Positions 9,318 through 18,248 of a DNA stretch of 32,236 nucleotides are shown here, in pieces. Where the stretch lies: positions 8,174 to 40,409 of the forward strand of contig DBCE01000018.1 of the NCBI GenBank assembly GCA_002292895.1. Reading direction: 5' to 3'. Each line of letters starts with the position of its first letter. The stretch's first letter is position 1. The translations under genes and the position numbers were made by a program. The notes under the pieces are model-generated. The model did not search any database. It was given only the letters and a program-made list of their open reading frames with translations, and was not told the DNA's origin. The stretch comes from Phycisphaerales bacterium UBA966 (lineage in GTDB: Bacteria; Planctomycetota; Phycisphaerae; Phycisphaerales; SM1A02).

Positions 9318-11231
9318 TTACCGCGAGATAGTGACGCGCGATCCTTCGTCGGAACGTTGAATCACTGGCTTGGTCTGTTGGCCATCTGGCCACCGAACTT
9401 CGCACGCAATGATGTGCGCTTCGCCGATTCCAAAGTGAGCGTGTGGCGGTACCTGCGAAAGGTATGAACGCGTCGGCATCACCGTCCTCCGCAGCGTCCG
9501 TCCATTGTCAAGTTGAATCATCACCTGGGCGCCGATCGCATCGCGATTGCTGGGATGGATTGGGTCAATCAACACGCATTCGATATGACCCCCCTGCTGA
9601 GTAGCGTTGCGCACAACGAGCGGCGTGCCGCTCACTGCGCCAATCACAAGGTCAAGGGCGCCGTCGTGATCAAAGTCGCCCCATGCGAGTCCGCGACCAA
9701 CCACTGGAGTGGCCAACGCGCCCAGTGACGCGCTGGGAATCTCCGTAAAGGTCGGACCCGGCTGTCCAGCGCGGTTCCAGAACACCTGCGCGGGCTGCGC
9801 ATAGCGCTGCGTTGGTTGAACATCGGCGATGCGTTCTTCAATGTGCCCGTTTGCCAAGACCAGATCTTCCCATCCGTCGGAATCCAGGTCCACAAAGGCA
9901 ACCCCAAAGGTCAGTGCCCGACGTGTAGCGGAGGAAATTCCGTCCACGATGGCGTCATCGGCAAAGCGACCGTCACCAGTAGTCACGTACAGACTGCATG
10001 GCTCATTGGCAAAGTTTCCAACTGCAATTGCCAGTGCGGCATCGTTGCGCAGGTGCGAAGTGTCGCAACCCATGGCGCCAGTAGCAGCACCGTTGCGATC
10101 GAACGCAACACCCGTGGAAACGCCGCGTTCTTGAAATACCCCGTGACCATCATTGACAAAGAGAAAGTTCTGCACTGAATCATTAGCAACAAAGAGGTCC
10201 AAATCACCGTCACTGTCACAATCGTCAATGGCAAAGCCAAGAGCCTTCGCCATGGGTTCATTGGTGGAACGATTGCGCACCAAGAGCCCGCGCTCGGCAG
10301 TCCGATCAGCAAATCGCAGCGGACTCACTTGCTCCATCAAGACCAAGTCCGTGCCAGCGAATCCAGTTGGCGCGCCGTACGCGCGGCCGAGACCCGTTAG
10401 CGTGTAGTTCACGCGCAAGTCAATCTCCTTGGACCACTCCACATAGCGACCGACCACCAAGTCAAGATCGCCGTCCTCATCAAAGTCAGCAAAGCCGGCG
10501 GCGGTTGTCCATCCATTGATCGCCGCGAGACCGGCTTCGGCAGTCGCGTCACGCCATCGCGTCGCGGTGCCCGCGGCGGAATGCTCGGCGACGAAGAATC
10601 GCACGCCCCCGACCCCGGTTGCCAGGATTTCAGGGCGACCATCCCCATCCAGATCCGCAAGTGCGACGCCCATGCCCTGCCAAGGTTGTTCGAGCCCGGT
10701 GGTCTGGACGCGGACAAACTGCGCCTCCGGCAAAGCGCTGCCGCGAACGGGTGACGTATCGGTGGTCCCGTGCTGGTTCAGGAAGACCGCTATGCCTTGG
10801 CCGTGGCGGGAGCCCGCTGCCGCCCCCGGCCACGCGTCCCCATCCGGGAACAGCAGGTCCAAGTCGCCATCGGCGTCGACGTCCCACACCGCCACGCCGC
10901 CGCCCATGGTCTCTGGAAGAAGGCGGTCCCCGGCTGCTCCTGTGACGCGATCGATGCCAGCGCCCCAAGCGCCGTTCGCACCAAGGGAACGGTCCTGGAA
11001 GGCCATCTTGGCCACGACGGAGGCAGTTGGCAGCGGAGCGATCACCGCGGGACCCGAAGGGAGCGGCGCCACCGGTGCGGCCCGCGGCGCGGCTTGCGGC
11101 CACTGCCGCCACAGCACCACGCCCCCGGCCACCAACCCAACCACCGCGGCGGAAGCCCAAAATGCCCGCCCGATGATCCGATCGTCCGGCGGTCGATCGG
11201 CGGTTTCAGGCGTCCCGTTCGGCGCGGTCAC
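9318..11231 (-). CDS. Membrane-anchored VCBS/FG-GAP protein with ASPIC/UnbV C-terminus
   Basis: The 637-residue protein has a single N-terminal membrane segment (about residues 25-42, AFWASAAVVGLVAGGVVLW) and an Ala/Pro-rich linker. A VCBS propeller follows, with about six Ca loops (DVDADGDLD, DLDGDGRPE, DFDEDGDLD, DCDSDGDLD, DLDSDGWED, DFDHDGALD). Residues about 540-637 form the ASPIC/UnbV domain with the D-A-I-G-A-Q-V strand, H-F-G-I-G and V-R-W-P-D-G. The start codon is GTG and overlaps the cytochrome stop by 4 bp (GTGA at 11228-11231), so the gene is translationally coupled to the cytochrome. It differs from the 2129-3847 protein in keeping a membrane anchor rather than a clear cleavable signal. 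Function is unknown. Association with the upstream cytochrome is inferred. Confidence 0.87.
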   Translation of the reverse strand: MTAPNGTPETADRPPDDRIIGRAFWASAAVVGLVAGGVVLWRQWPQAAPRAAPVAPLPSGPAVIAPLPTASVVAKMAFQDRSLGANGAWGAGIDRVTGAAGDRLLPETMGGGVAVWDVDADGDLDLLFPDGDAWPGAAAGSRHGQGIAVFLNQHGTTDTSPVRGSALPEAQFVRVQTTGLEQPWQGMGVALADLDGDGRPEILATGVGGVRFFVAEHSAAGTATRWRDATAEAGLAAINGWTTAAGFADFDEDGDLDLVVGRYVEWSKEIDLRVNYTLTGLGRAYGAPTGFAGTDLVLMEQVSPLRFADRTAERGLLVRNRSTNEPMAKALGFAIDDCDSDGDLDLFVANDSVQNFLFVNDGHGVFQERGVSTGVAFDRNGAATGAMGCDTSHLRNDAALAIAVGNFANEPCSLYVTTGDGRFADDAIVDGISSATRRALTFGVAFVDLDSDGWEDLVLANGHIEERIADVQPTQRYAQPAQVFWNRAGQPGPTFTEIPSASLGALATPVVGRGLAWGDFDHDGALDLVIGAVSGTPLVVRNATQQGGHIECVLIDPIHPSNRDAIGAQVMIQLDNGRTLRRTVMPTRSYLSQVPPHAHFGIGEAHIIACEVRWPDGQQTKPVIQRSDEGSRVTISR

Positions 11232-14110
11232 GGGGCACTCCGTGCAGCGGTACCGAACACCGGCCCCGGCGCGCCGATGCGCTGCAAGTCGTACACCGCT
11301 GCAGGTTCTGCCGCGTGATTGGCAGCGGCATCGCGGGCGCGGGCGGCATTGACGGCGCGGTCACGGGCATTGTCATCGGGGCGATAGCGTTCATACGCGG
11401 CGCGTGCGTCGGCCGCGCGCGTTGCATCGCCGATCGCTTCAAGCGCCTGCATACGGATGTACCACGTTTGAAATCGCTGCGAGTCAAGGAGGAGCGCACG
11501 ATCGGTGAGCGTAATAGCTTCAGTGAACAGCGCGGTGCGCTTCTCCGTATCGGTGGGCTCACGCAGTTGTCGCGCGCGTTCGAGGCAGGCGCTGGCCCAG
11601 TCGGTGAGCACGCGATCATCGCGCGAGAAATCAAATCCGCGCGCGTGGGCTTCGGTGAATGCCGTGGCGGACACTGCGCGGAATCCATCCATGGCGCGGT
11701 CGTACTGACCATTCTGCATGTCGATCACTGCACTCCAGTAAGCCACTGACCATGGCAACTGTCCGGGATGTTTCTCAGCAGCAGTACGCAAGTAGGTCGC
11801 TGCTTCATCAATGCGCCCATCGCGCAACGCAACGCGCGCTCGACCGATCCAACCTTCGACGCGCCCCGCTGCGGCAGCCTCCGCGAATGCCTGATCTGCC
11901 TGCGCCCATTGACCCTTTCCAGCAGCGCGGTCGGCAACGCGAAAGTGCGCAATTCCTGCGTCAAGCCAGCGTTCCCAGGCCGGAGGTGCGGTGGGCGCGG
12001 CGGGGGCAACCGGCGCGGCCGGTGGAGCCAGCACGCCATTCGCAGCAGACCCAGCTGCCGAAACTGCTGCGCCGCCAAACACCACTTGATCCGTCGCCAG
12101 CGTCATCACTGGCAGCACATTGACGTACTCAGCACCGTACACATAGCGCATGTACGTGGTGTCAAACTTTCGGTAGCGAACTGCCGCATCAACAGTGATG
12201 GGGCCCTTCACATCGGTAGGTACGGTGAACGCGTAGCGCGTCAGGTCTGCTGCGCCGGGCGGAATCTGTTGGTTGTACAGCGGTACAAAGATGTCCTGCG
12301 GATTGCGTCGATCGATCCGCTGCCCCTCACGGTCAAGCATGTAGACGTTGAAGAACTTGCTCCATGGGTCAACAGTATTGCCCTCACCCATCGCACCCGA
12401 CCGAGCAATGACGCGATCACCGGCGCGCACTGTGACATCAAGCCAGGTCTCGTTGCTGTCAACGGTTCCCTGCGTGTACTCATGTCCAAGACTGCCGAGC
12501 GTGCGGACGATCACTTCCAACAAGTAGCGCTGACCCGCAACCAACGCAGGGGCAGCATCGCCAAGCAACGGCGTGAGCGCGCCATCGGCACGTCCATCCG
12601 TGCGCAGCGCAAAGATGTCAAGCCGCAGCACGCCGCGATTAAACGCCTCGGTTGCCGCACGGGCGCCTTCCGGATCCGGCAGGCCGCTGAGTGCTGCTGT
12701 TGCAGTATTTGCACCTACAAACAGGTGATCTCGCAGACGCAGCTCGCCGTCTGGACCACGCGGCTTGGCACCCATGTCAACGCTGGCAACCTCTGGCATG
12801 TGGCAGCCGTTGCAGTTCCTGGCAGGCTCGTTGGGCCAATACCACCCCTGCACACCGTGACCACTGCGGTTGGAAAGTCGCCACGAGTCATAGTGATTCT
12901 GCCCAGGCAGCCACTTGTAATCGTTGAGCGCTTCTGGAAGAAACACCTTGTGACACGTGCTGCAGAATTCGGCACTGCGATGCACTTCAGGCTTGAGAAA
13001 TGTTTGCTTGTGGAACGCCGGCTTTGCTTTCACCAACTGCCGATTGGTCCACGCCAAGAATGGCGATTCACTTCCAGTAAATGGATACTGCGGACTCTCT
13101 TCAATGACGTAATCAGCATTTCCACGCGTGGAATTCACCGCAACGATGGAGTGACACGCCGTGCAAGTGATACTGGCAGCGCCCATCGGATCCTTGGAAA
13201 CGTCGTAATGCGGATCATCAAAGCGGTCATCTTCAAAGGCGCCAGTGAAGAACGGCACCGGATCATGGCAGCCTGCGCAGAATCGCGCATCGTTGACATT
13301 TCCCTCGCGCTCAAATGAGCGTCGCCGTGTTTCACGGACGCTGAAGGCGTACATCGGATTATTGAAACTGCTAGCGGCATGAGCGCTGTGTGCCCATGAT
13401 CGATAGGCATCAGGATGGCAGGAAATGCAGTAATCATTCTGAGAAAGCGCACTTTCCGGAATGAACGCGCCGTTTGCGGTCCGTGCCAAACTTGGTTCGT
13501 AGTACGCCGCGCCGTCTTTCGGACTTGGACGCGGCCGCGACGCATCGAACCGATGCCAACCATCAAATCCAACCACCATCAGGAGCGACGCGGCCACCAC
13601 TGCAAATCCGGTGCGCCAACGAATGCGTCGACCGGCCAATCGATGCAGCACGAAGCCCCACACCACCACGAGCGGTGCTGCCATGTGCATCCAGTACGCC
13701 ACGGTGCGTGCACCTGGTTGTCGAAGTTCTGCCACCACCCCCGCAACGTCAACTCGTGTCAGTAACACACCCGTGACCAGCGTGACAATGGCTGCAATAA
13801 ACGTGACATTCCCCATGCGAACTGCACGCCGGTTCGGGTGGTGATGCGACCGCTTCCAGTGCCAGGCACCAAAGGCGATCGCGGGCAATGTGATGGCCAG
13901 ACCAAGCACCAGATGCCCAAGGAACATCCACAAGTAGAAGGAGTTCTGGCGTTGCTCCTTGGTGAACCACTCCGTGAGGGTGACGCCGCCCAGATAAATG
14001 GAGTTGATCGTGAGGAGCGCAAACAGCACCAGCGTCACCAGCAACAGCGCACGCATCCGCGGGGTCACTACACCACCGGGCGGAATGAGTCTGGGGCGAG
14101 GGTCAGCCAT
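11228..14110 (-). CDS. Membrane multihaem cytochrome c with possible b-haem domain and TPR tail
   Basis: The 960-residue protein combines three parts. Residues about 19-183 contain five predicted transmembrane helices, with H66 in helix 2 and H142/H156 fourteen residues apart in helix 4, a spacing seen in b-type cytochromes. Residues about 225-440 carry five haem c motifs: C228-CH232, C278-CH282, C316-CH320, C383-CH387 and C433-CH437. They are followed by a beta-rich part to about 690, and an Ala/Pro linker leads to TPR-like repeats (about 730-940). It probably moves electrons across or out of the cytoplasmic membrane, while the TPRs recruit partners. The donor and acceptor are unknown. It lies 128 bp after a TPR/VCBS lipoprotein gene and overlaps the following ASPIC gene. 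No strong Shine-Dalgarno precedes the ATG. Confidence 0.85.
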   Translation of the reverse strand: MADPRPRLIPPGGVVTPRMRALLLVTLVLFALLTINSIYLGGVTLTEWFTKEQRQNSFYLWMFLGHLVLGLAITLPAIAFGAWHWKRSHHHPNRRAVRMGNVTFIAAIVTLVTGVLLTRVDVAGVVAELRQPGARTVAYWMHMAAPLVVVWGFVLHRLAGRRIRWRTGFAVVAASLLMVVGFDGWHRFDASRPRPSPKDGAAYYEPSLARTANGAFIPESALSQNDYCISCHPDAYRSWAHSAHAASSFNNPMYAFSVRETRRRSFEREGNVNDARFCAGCHDPVPFFTGAFEDDRFDDPHYDVSKDPMGAASITCTACHSIVAVNSTRGNADYVIEESPQYPFTGSESPFLAWTNRQLVKAKPAFHKQTFLKPEVHRSAEFCSTCHKVFLPEALNDYKWLPGQNHYDSWRLSNRSGHGVQGWYWPNEPARNCNGCHMPEVASVDMGAKPRGPDGELRLRDHLFVGANTATAALSGLPDPEGARAATEAFNRGVLRLDIFALRTDGRADGALTPLLGDAAPALVAGQRYLLEVIVRTLGSLGHEYTQGTVDSNETWLDVTVRAGDRVIARSGAMGEGNTVDPWSKFFNVYMLDREGQRIDRRNPQDIFVPLYNQQIPPGAADLTRYAFTVPTDVKGPITVDAAVRYRKFDTTYMRYVYGAEYVNVLPVMTLATDQVVFGGAAVSAAGSAANGVLAPPAAPVAPAAPTAPPAWERWLDAGIAHFRVADRAAGKGQWAQADQAFAEAAAAGRVEGWIGRARVALRDGRIDEAATYLRTAAEKHPGQLPWSVAYWSAVIDMQNGQYDRAMDGFRAVSATAFTEAHARGFDFSRDDRVLTDWASACLERARQLREPTDTEKRTALFTEAITLTDRALLLDSQRFQTWYIRMQALEAIGDATRAADARAAYERYRPDDNARDRAVNAARARDAAANHAAEPAAVYDLQRIGAPGPVFGTAARSAP

Positions 14111-14238
14111 GTGCGGGATCGAGTCGGGAAGTCACGCGAGAAGTCGAGCGCGGAGACACGGGAGATGGCAGCAACACGGCGTGTCGCCACTCCACGCAGT
14201 CTAGGCGTGTCGTACCGAAAGATTGCGGTGAGCGAGAT

Positions 14239-17200
14239 CTAGCGGCCGCCAGCCCAACGGATATTGAACTGGGCATGCAGTGCGTCGCGGGCGGGCGTGG
14301 CGGACTTTCCCTCCCGGAACGGCAGAGGCCCAAGCGTGGATCCGTCGCCAGTCAGCATGTCCATGTCCTTGCACCAGCCGTCCACTTCAAGGACCCACGT
14401 GCGGATCATCCCTGGCGCCGGGCGCGGCGTCTTTGCCGCATCAAAGCGCAGTTGCACTTCTTCGCCAGCGCCAAAGATGGCTACCGCGTCGTCGGTGGCG
14501 GCCAATAGCGGAGTGCACTCACCAAACTGCGTGTACAGACCAGGCTGCTTACGACAATCCCACAGCGGAGCGCGTCGCGCATAGTCATAGTCCGGTCTGC
14601 GTTGCGGATGCGGAACGCGCGCCGCGAAACCGGCATCCACGACTGACGCTGTGAGTAGCGGTGCTGCAACTCGGCGCGCTTGCGGGCATGGCTCAAACCA
14701 CGCCAGTTCAACACGATCAACGTAGACCTCCATGGTGGTCCGCAATCGGAGCGCGGTACACCCTGGCGGCAGCGCGCTGCGCGGCACTGGAAACACTGCG
14801 CGTCGTGACATGCCGGCCGGATAGCCGTACTCCGCAACCACCGACTTCCACGCCCCGGTGACGGGGTCGCGTGCTTCCATCGAAAGCGCTTGGTACGGAG
14901 CGGATGCTTGCCACATGGCGAAGCCGGTCGATGAATATGGATACTCAACCCAACCATCAACCAGAAGCGCGGGGTCACCCGCATGACCATCGAGCGCCGT
15001 AGGGAACTCCAGGGTCAACACCGCTTCCTTGCCAAGGCGTCCGATGAAGCGCGGATCGGCCACGCCAAAGTCCGCCGCCTTTCCATCGCGCGCTGAAATC
15101 GCTTTCGACTGATCGGATTCATCCGCGCCACCCACGGCAACCACTGCTGAGATCGGCTGCATCGCCGCACGGAAGAAGCAAGCCTCACCAGTTGGCGGCG
15201 CTCCATTCACTCCCATGCGTTCATCCATGGCTACTTGCCAGCCAGCGGGCACATCCCATGCAACCAGTCGCGCGGCATCCAAGTAGCACGCCTCTTCCAT
15301 TGGCTCGCCGAGCCGAATCTGATACGCGCCGTCCTGCGCAACAAGCGCATCCGCGCCACCGATCGCCACACGTTCCCATGGTCGCGCGGGCGGATACACC
15401 GCGCGCAGCGAACCAGACGCAGAACGCTCAATGCCGGCAAGGAAGCCGATGCCACCAACGCCCAGGCAATCGGTAACAAACTGATACGAAGAACCATTCC
15501 ACGCAAAGATCACGGGGCAACTTGAAATCTGCCGCTGCGTCTCGACCACGGTTTGCGAACCGGCAGCAATTCCAAGCTCAGTTTGCGTCACGGCATCCGG
15601 CCAATCAATCGCAACGAAATCCGCGCTCGTAGCATCGCCAAGGCCCACCGCAATCGGTTCGAGCGCTTGTGAGTTACCGCCGCCACGCCATGGCAGTGCA
15701 TCGCGTGCTACCCATTCACCACCAATGCGAGCATCCATGCGGGTGCCAATACCGCTTGCGTTCGTGCGCATTTGCTGCGACGGATCAATGCGACCACGGA
15801 ACGAGAGTGCGGCGTACGGCCAACGCCCGCTACCGGGGGCCATCCATCGCGCTGGACCACCGGCAGTGACCGCAGGCGCCACACCAACCGGTCCACGCGC
15901 GTCGATCACCGCGAGTTCTAAGCCCGCGGGCACCCCGTTGATGCGCTCAACCAGTCCGCCATGCGCGTCAAGAATCGCAAGCGCTGCACTTGCTGGCGCC
16001 GGAATCACTGGAATCGGACTCGTTGGAACTGGGCCGATCGGAGCGTCATTCTCCAGCACCACAATGTTTGCGTGACCACTCCCCGAAAGATCGGTCACCC
16101 AAAGGGCCAGCGCATTGGTGACCGCCGTACGCGGGCCGGCCGTCCATGTGCCTTGTGATGACTCCCACAGTTGCATCGCCTGATGCGTTCCGCCACCGTA
16201 TCCATCCACCAGCGTGGCGATTGCCGGATGCCCGTCCTCGTTCCGTCGGAACACCACTACCGCGCCTGGTCCGGATGATTCAAACGCACTCAACGCCGGA
16301 TCGCGCGACCACGCCCATAGGCGGTCATTCTTCCATACTTGCGCGGCGGCACCTCCAGCAGACCACAAGAGCAAGTCAAGGTCGCCATCGTTATCAAGGT
16401 CCGCCGCAGTGGCACGCGCCGACGTCAGGGTTCCGGGAATCTCGCGGCGCTCCCATGCAATCGGCTCCACCGCACCCGCGCGTCCCAGGTTCCACATGAC
16501 CCCGCTACCCGTTGCATTGGTGAATAGCAGATCTAAATCACCGTCATGGTCAAGGTCGGCACACAAGACAACGTCGTCGCCCGGCTCAGCCATGCCGGCA
16601 AAGGTCCAACTCCGCCACTTACCCGGCGCGGTCTGTTGCGCCCAGCCCAGCCACATACCGCCGCCAATAATGCGCGTGGCGGCATCGACGCGGCCAAAGA
16701 CCACATCCACCATGCCATCGTTATTCAGATCGCCCCACATGTGCCGCCCGCGTCGGAGTGCGTCAGCGGTGCTTGCGTCCATCGTCCAACGACCGTTGGC
16801 ACCACTCCGAACGAAGCGTCGCTCAACACGGGACTCTTCAACGAAATCAACTTGCGCCACGAAATCCAAGGTCCCGTCACCGTTGATATCCGCGGCAGGT
16901 ACCAAGGCCACAACTATTCCAGGCGCCGGCGGCAATCCATCAATGGGCATCGCATCGAGAGCCGCGACAATGGGGCCCGGCTGACGCACCACCGCGCGCG
17001 GCGGCGATTGCGGAAGGACCGCTTCGCCTATGGAACCCATGCGCGTGTACTTGAACTCCGCTAGGTGACTGCGTGGGTTGTCCGCCAAGCGCTGAAATCC
17101 TTCAAGCGCGGCAGCTGATGCTGCGTCGTCACCCAGTCGAGCCTGGACGCGCTGCAATCCAAGAAGCGCACTGCGCAGGTACGGATCAAGCTCTGCAGCG

Positions 17201-17724
17201 CGTGTGTAGAAACCGCGCGCTGCCGCTAAGTCGCCTTGCAACTCGCTGCACTGAGCAACGTAGAACTGCGCGTAGGGATCAGCGCCCTGCTGCGCAGCGA
17301 CACGCTGAAATCGCGGCAAGGCGCGGCCGGGGTCACCAAGAAAGAGGTAGCCAAGACCCTGGCAATATTCCGCGTGGTAATCACCAGGATGATCTTTCAG
17401 AATGCCGTCAAGCAGTTCGATCGCTCGCGCTTGGGTTCCATCGCCCGTCTGGTTCAGGATCGCAATCGCATGATTCAGGCGAGCCTCATAGAGCGCTGGA
17501 TGGGTCTTCAAAACCTCGGCAAATGTTGCTTCAGCCGCAGCAAATTCAAACATCCCCATCTCGCCAACGCCACGATCAAGAACGGCAACGGTTGCAGCGT
17601 CGAGCGGCAGCGCGGGCGCTGGGGCCTGAGCCTGTGGTGGCGGACTCGAAGACTCACCGCACCCGGACAACATCAGCGTGGCGCCGATGACCACTACCGA
17701 TGCCCGCCGAACGGCAGTACTCAT
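14239..17724 (-). CDS. TPR-VCBS lipoprotein with long C-terminal ASPIC-associated domain
   Basis: The protein is 1161 residues from the ATG at 17724. I prefer this start to an in-frame ATG at 17817. It gives a textbook lipoprotein signal (lipobox L-S-G-C22), sits 5 bp after the ferredoxin stop, and avoids an 88-bp overlap. TPR repeats span about residues 35-225. Four VCBS Ca loops lie between about 278 and 450 (DINGDGTLD, DLNNDGMVD, DLDHDGDLD, DLDNDGDLD). From about residue 735 there is a large domain starting S-C-P-V-I-F-A-W-N-G. It later includes Y-V-D-R-V-E-L-A-W, Y-T-Q-F-G-E-C and V-D-G-W-C-K-D, which I recognise as the C-terminal half of ASPIC/UnbV-associated TPR proteins. It is probably an outer- or cell-surface lipoprotein. 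Biochemical function is unknown. Confidence 0.82.
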   Translation of the reverse strand: MSTAVRRASVVVIGATLMLSGCGESSSPPPQAQAPAPALPLDAATVAVLDRGVGEMGMFEFAAAEATFAEVLKTHPALYEARLNHAIAILNQTGDGTQARAIELLDGILKDHPGDYHAEYCQGLGYLFLGDPGRALPRFQRVAAQQGADPYAQFYVAQCSELQGDLAAARGFYTRAAELDPYLRSALLGLQRVQARLGDDAASAAALEGFQRLADNPRSHLAEFKYTRMGSIGEAVLPQSPPRAVVRQPGPIVAALDAMPIDGLPPAPGIVVALVPAADINGDGTLDFVAQVDFVEESRVERRFVRSGANGRWTMDASTADALRRGRHMWGDLNNDGMVDVVFGRVDAATRIIGGGMWLGWAQQTAPGKWRSWTFAGMAEPGDDVVLCADLDHDGDLDLLFTNATGSGVMWNLGRAGAVEPIAWERREIPGTLTSARATAADLDNDGDLDLLLWSAGGAAAQVWKNDRLWAWSRDPALSAFESSGPGAVVVFRRNEDGHPAIATLVDGYGGGTHQAMQLWESSQGTWTAGPRTAVTNALALWVTDLSGSGHANIVVLENDAPIGPVPTSPIPVIPAPASAALAILDAHGGLVERINGVPAGLELAVIDARGPVGVAPAVTAGGPARWMAPGSGRWPYAALSFRGRIDPSQQMRTNASGIGTRMDARIGGEWVARDALPWRGGGNSQALEPIAVGLGDATSADFVAIDWPDAVTQTELGIAAGSQTVVETQRQISSCPVIFAWNGSSYQFVTDCLGVGGIGFLAGIERSASGSLRAVYPPARPWERVAIGGADALVAQDGAYQIRLGEPMEEACYLDAARLVAWDVPAGWQVAMDERMGVNGAPPTGEACFFRAAMQPISAVVAVGGADESDQSKAISARDGKAADFGVADPRFIGRLGKEAVLTLEFPTALDGHAGDPALLVDGWVEYPYSSTGFAMWQASAPYQALSMEARDPVTGAWKSVVAEYGYPAGMSRRAVFPVPRSALPPGCTALRLRTTMEVYVDRVELAWFEPCPQARRVAAPLLTASVVDAGFAARVPHPQRRPDYDYARRAPLWDCRKQPGLYTQFGECTPLLAATDDAVAIFGAGEEVQLRFDAAKTPRPAPGMIRTWVLEVDGWCKDMDMLTGDGSTLGPLPFREGKSATPARDALHAQFNIRWAGGR

Positions 17725-17729
17725 CCGGT

Positions 17730-18128
17730 TCAGTGTGGGATTTCCTTCACAGCATTCCGATTCCATGCCGGAACGCGGATGATGATTGGACCGGTGCCGC
17801 GAATCTCGCACTGGCAACTCAATCGACTGTTGCGCTGAATGCCAGGGGCTTCCTCCACCCGATCGTCCTCGGCCTCGGTGGCCTCAGTCAGCGATGCCAT
17901 GCCCTGCTCTACATACACATGACAGGTGCTGCACGCACAGACGCCTCCGCATGCGTGCTCAATATTGATGCCGTGCTCCATGGCCAGTTCGAGCACCGAC
18001 TCATGCTCGCCGCCCATGAGCGTCCATTCGGTTTGCTTGGTACCCGTCAACATCTCCGGCTCTTCCAAAATGAAAGTCACCGGAACAATCGGAGGGCCAT
18101 GTTCATGATCAGAGTGTTTCAGATGCAT
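17730..18128 (-). CDS. [2Fe-2S] ferredoxin, ISC/adrenodoxin type
   Basis: This is a small electron carrier, usually serving Fe-S cluster assembly or P450/oxygenase-type partners in the cytosol. From the ATG at 18128 it has 132 residues. The cluster ligands are C60, C66, C69 and C105 (C-x5-C-x2-C-x35-C), in the typical HAC...CSTCH and RLSCQC contexts, plus an extra Cys at 64. The conserved E-x-E-D-D acidic patch (about 85-90) follows. A longer reading frame starts at 18248, but its first 40 residues run through a strong terminator hairpin, so I rejected that start. A predicted promoter ends 10 bp before the ATG. The lipoprotein gene begins 5 bp after the stop, so a cytosolic ferredoxin heads the exported redox cluster. 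No isc/suf genes are nearby. Confidence 0.9.
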   Translation of the reverse strand: MHLKHSDHEHGPPIVPVTFILEEPEMLTGTKQTEWTLMGGEHESVLELAMEHGINIEHACGGVCACSTCHVYVEQGMASLTEATEAEDDRVEEAPGIQRNSRLSCQCEIRGTGPIIIRVPAWNRNAVKEIPH

Positions 18129-18138
18129 CGGGAGCGGG

Positions 18139-18167
18139 ATTGTAGTGCGGCAACCCCGCCGTGTTGA
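18139..18167 (-). promoter_or_regulatory. Predicted promoter of the ferredoxin-cytochrome cluster
   Basis: On the minus strand, TCAACA (18167-18162) and TACAAT (18144-18139) are separated by 17 bp, matching the sigma-70-type consensus at 4/6 and 5/6 positions. It sits just after the intrinsic terminator of the preceding operon. Transcription would begin about 2-4 bases before the ATG at 18128, again suggesting a nearly leaderless mRNA. This is prediction only. Confidence 0.45.
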
Positions 18168-18189
18168 ATAGCGATTGATGTGATGATCC

Positions 18190-18223
18190 AAAAACACAAG
18201 TCCCGCACCGGGGTGCGGGACTT
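18190..18223 (-). terminator. Intrinsic terminator after the pdh-rlmN-isomerase operon
   Basis: A perfect 12-bp inverted repeat (18198-18209 with 18212-18223) forms a GC-rich hairpin. On the minus strand it is followed after GTG by a run of five T (18194-18190). It lies 26 bp past the stop of the isomerase gene and so should end transcription coming from pdhA through that gene. Confidence 0.85.
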
Positions 18224-18248
18224 GGAAGTCACTCAACGTCTCTGCCAC

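Noticed and set aside
11768..13318. 516-codon open frame on the plus strand
   Set aside because: It lies antisense to the cytochrome gene, whose minus-strand frame has five CxxCH motifs and membrane helices. The plus frame shows no family motif and is explained by GC-rich codon bias.
14171..14187. Imperfect inverted repeat between lipoprotein and cytochrome genes
   Set aside because: One mismatch, short arms and no T-tract or promoter alignment. This is too weak to call a terminator or operator.
17725..17817. Upstream extension of the TPR-VCBS lipoprotein
   Set aside because: It would overlap the ferredoxin gene by 88 bp and bury the lipoprotein signal 31 residues inside the protein. The start at 17724 fits better.
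18129..18248. Ferredoxin N-terminal extension
   Set aside because: The extra codons run through a strong intrinsic terminator and a predicted promoter. The ferredoxin fold begins after the ATG at 18128.
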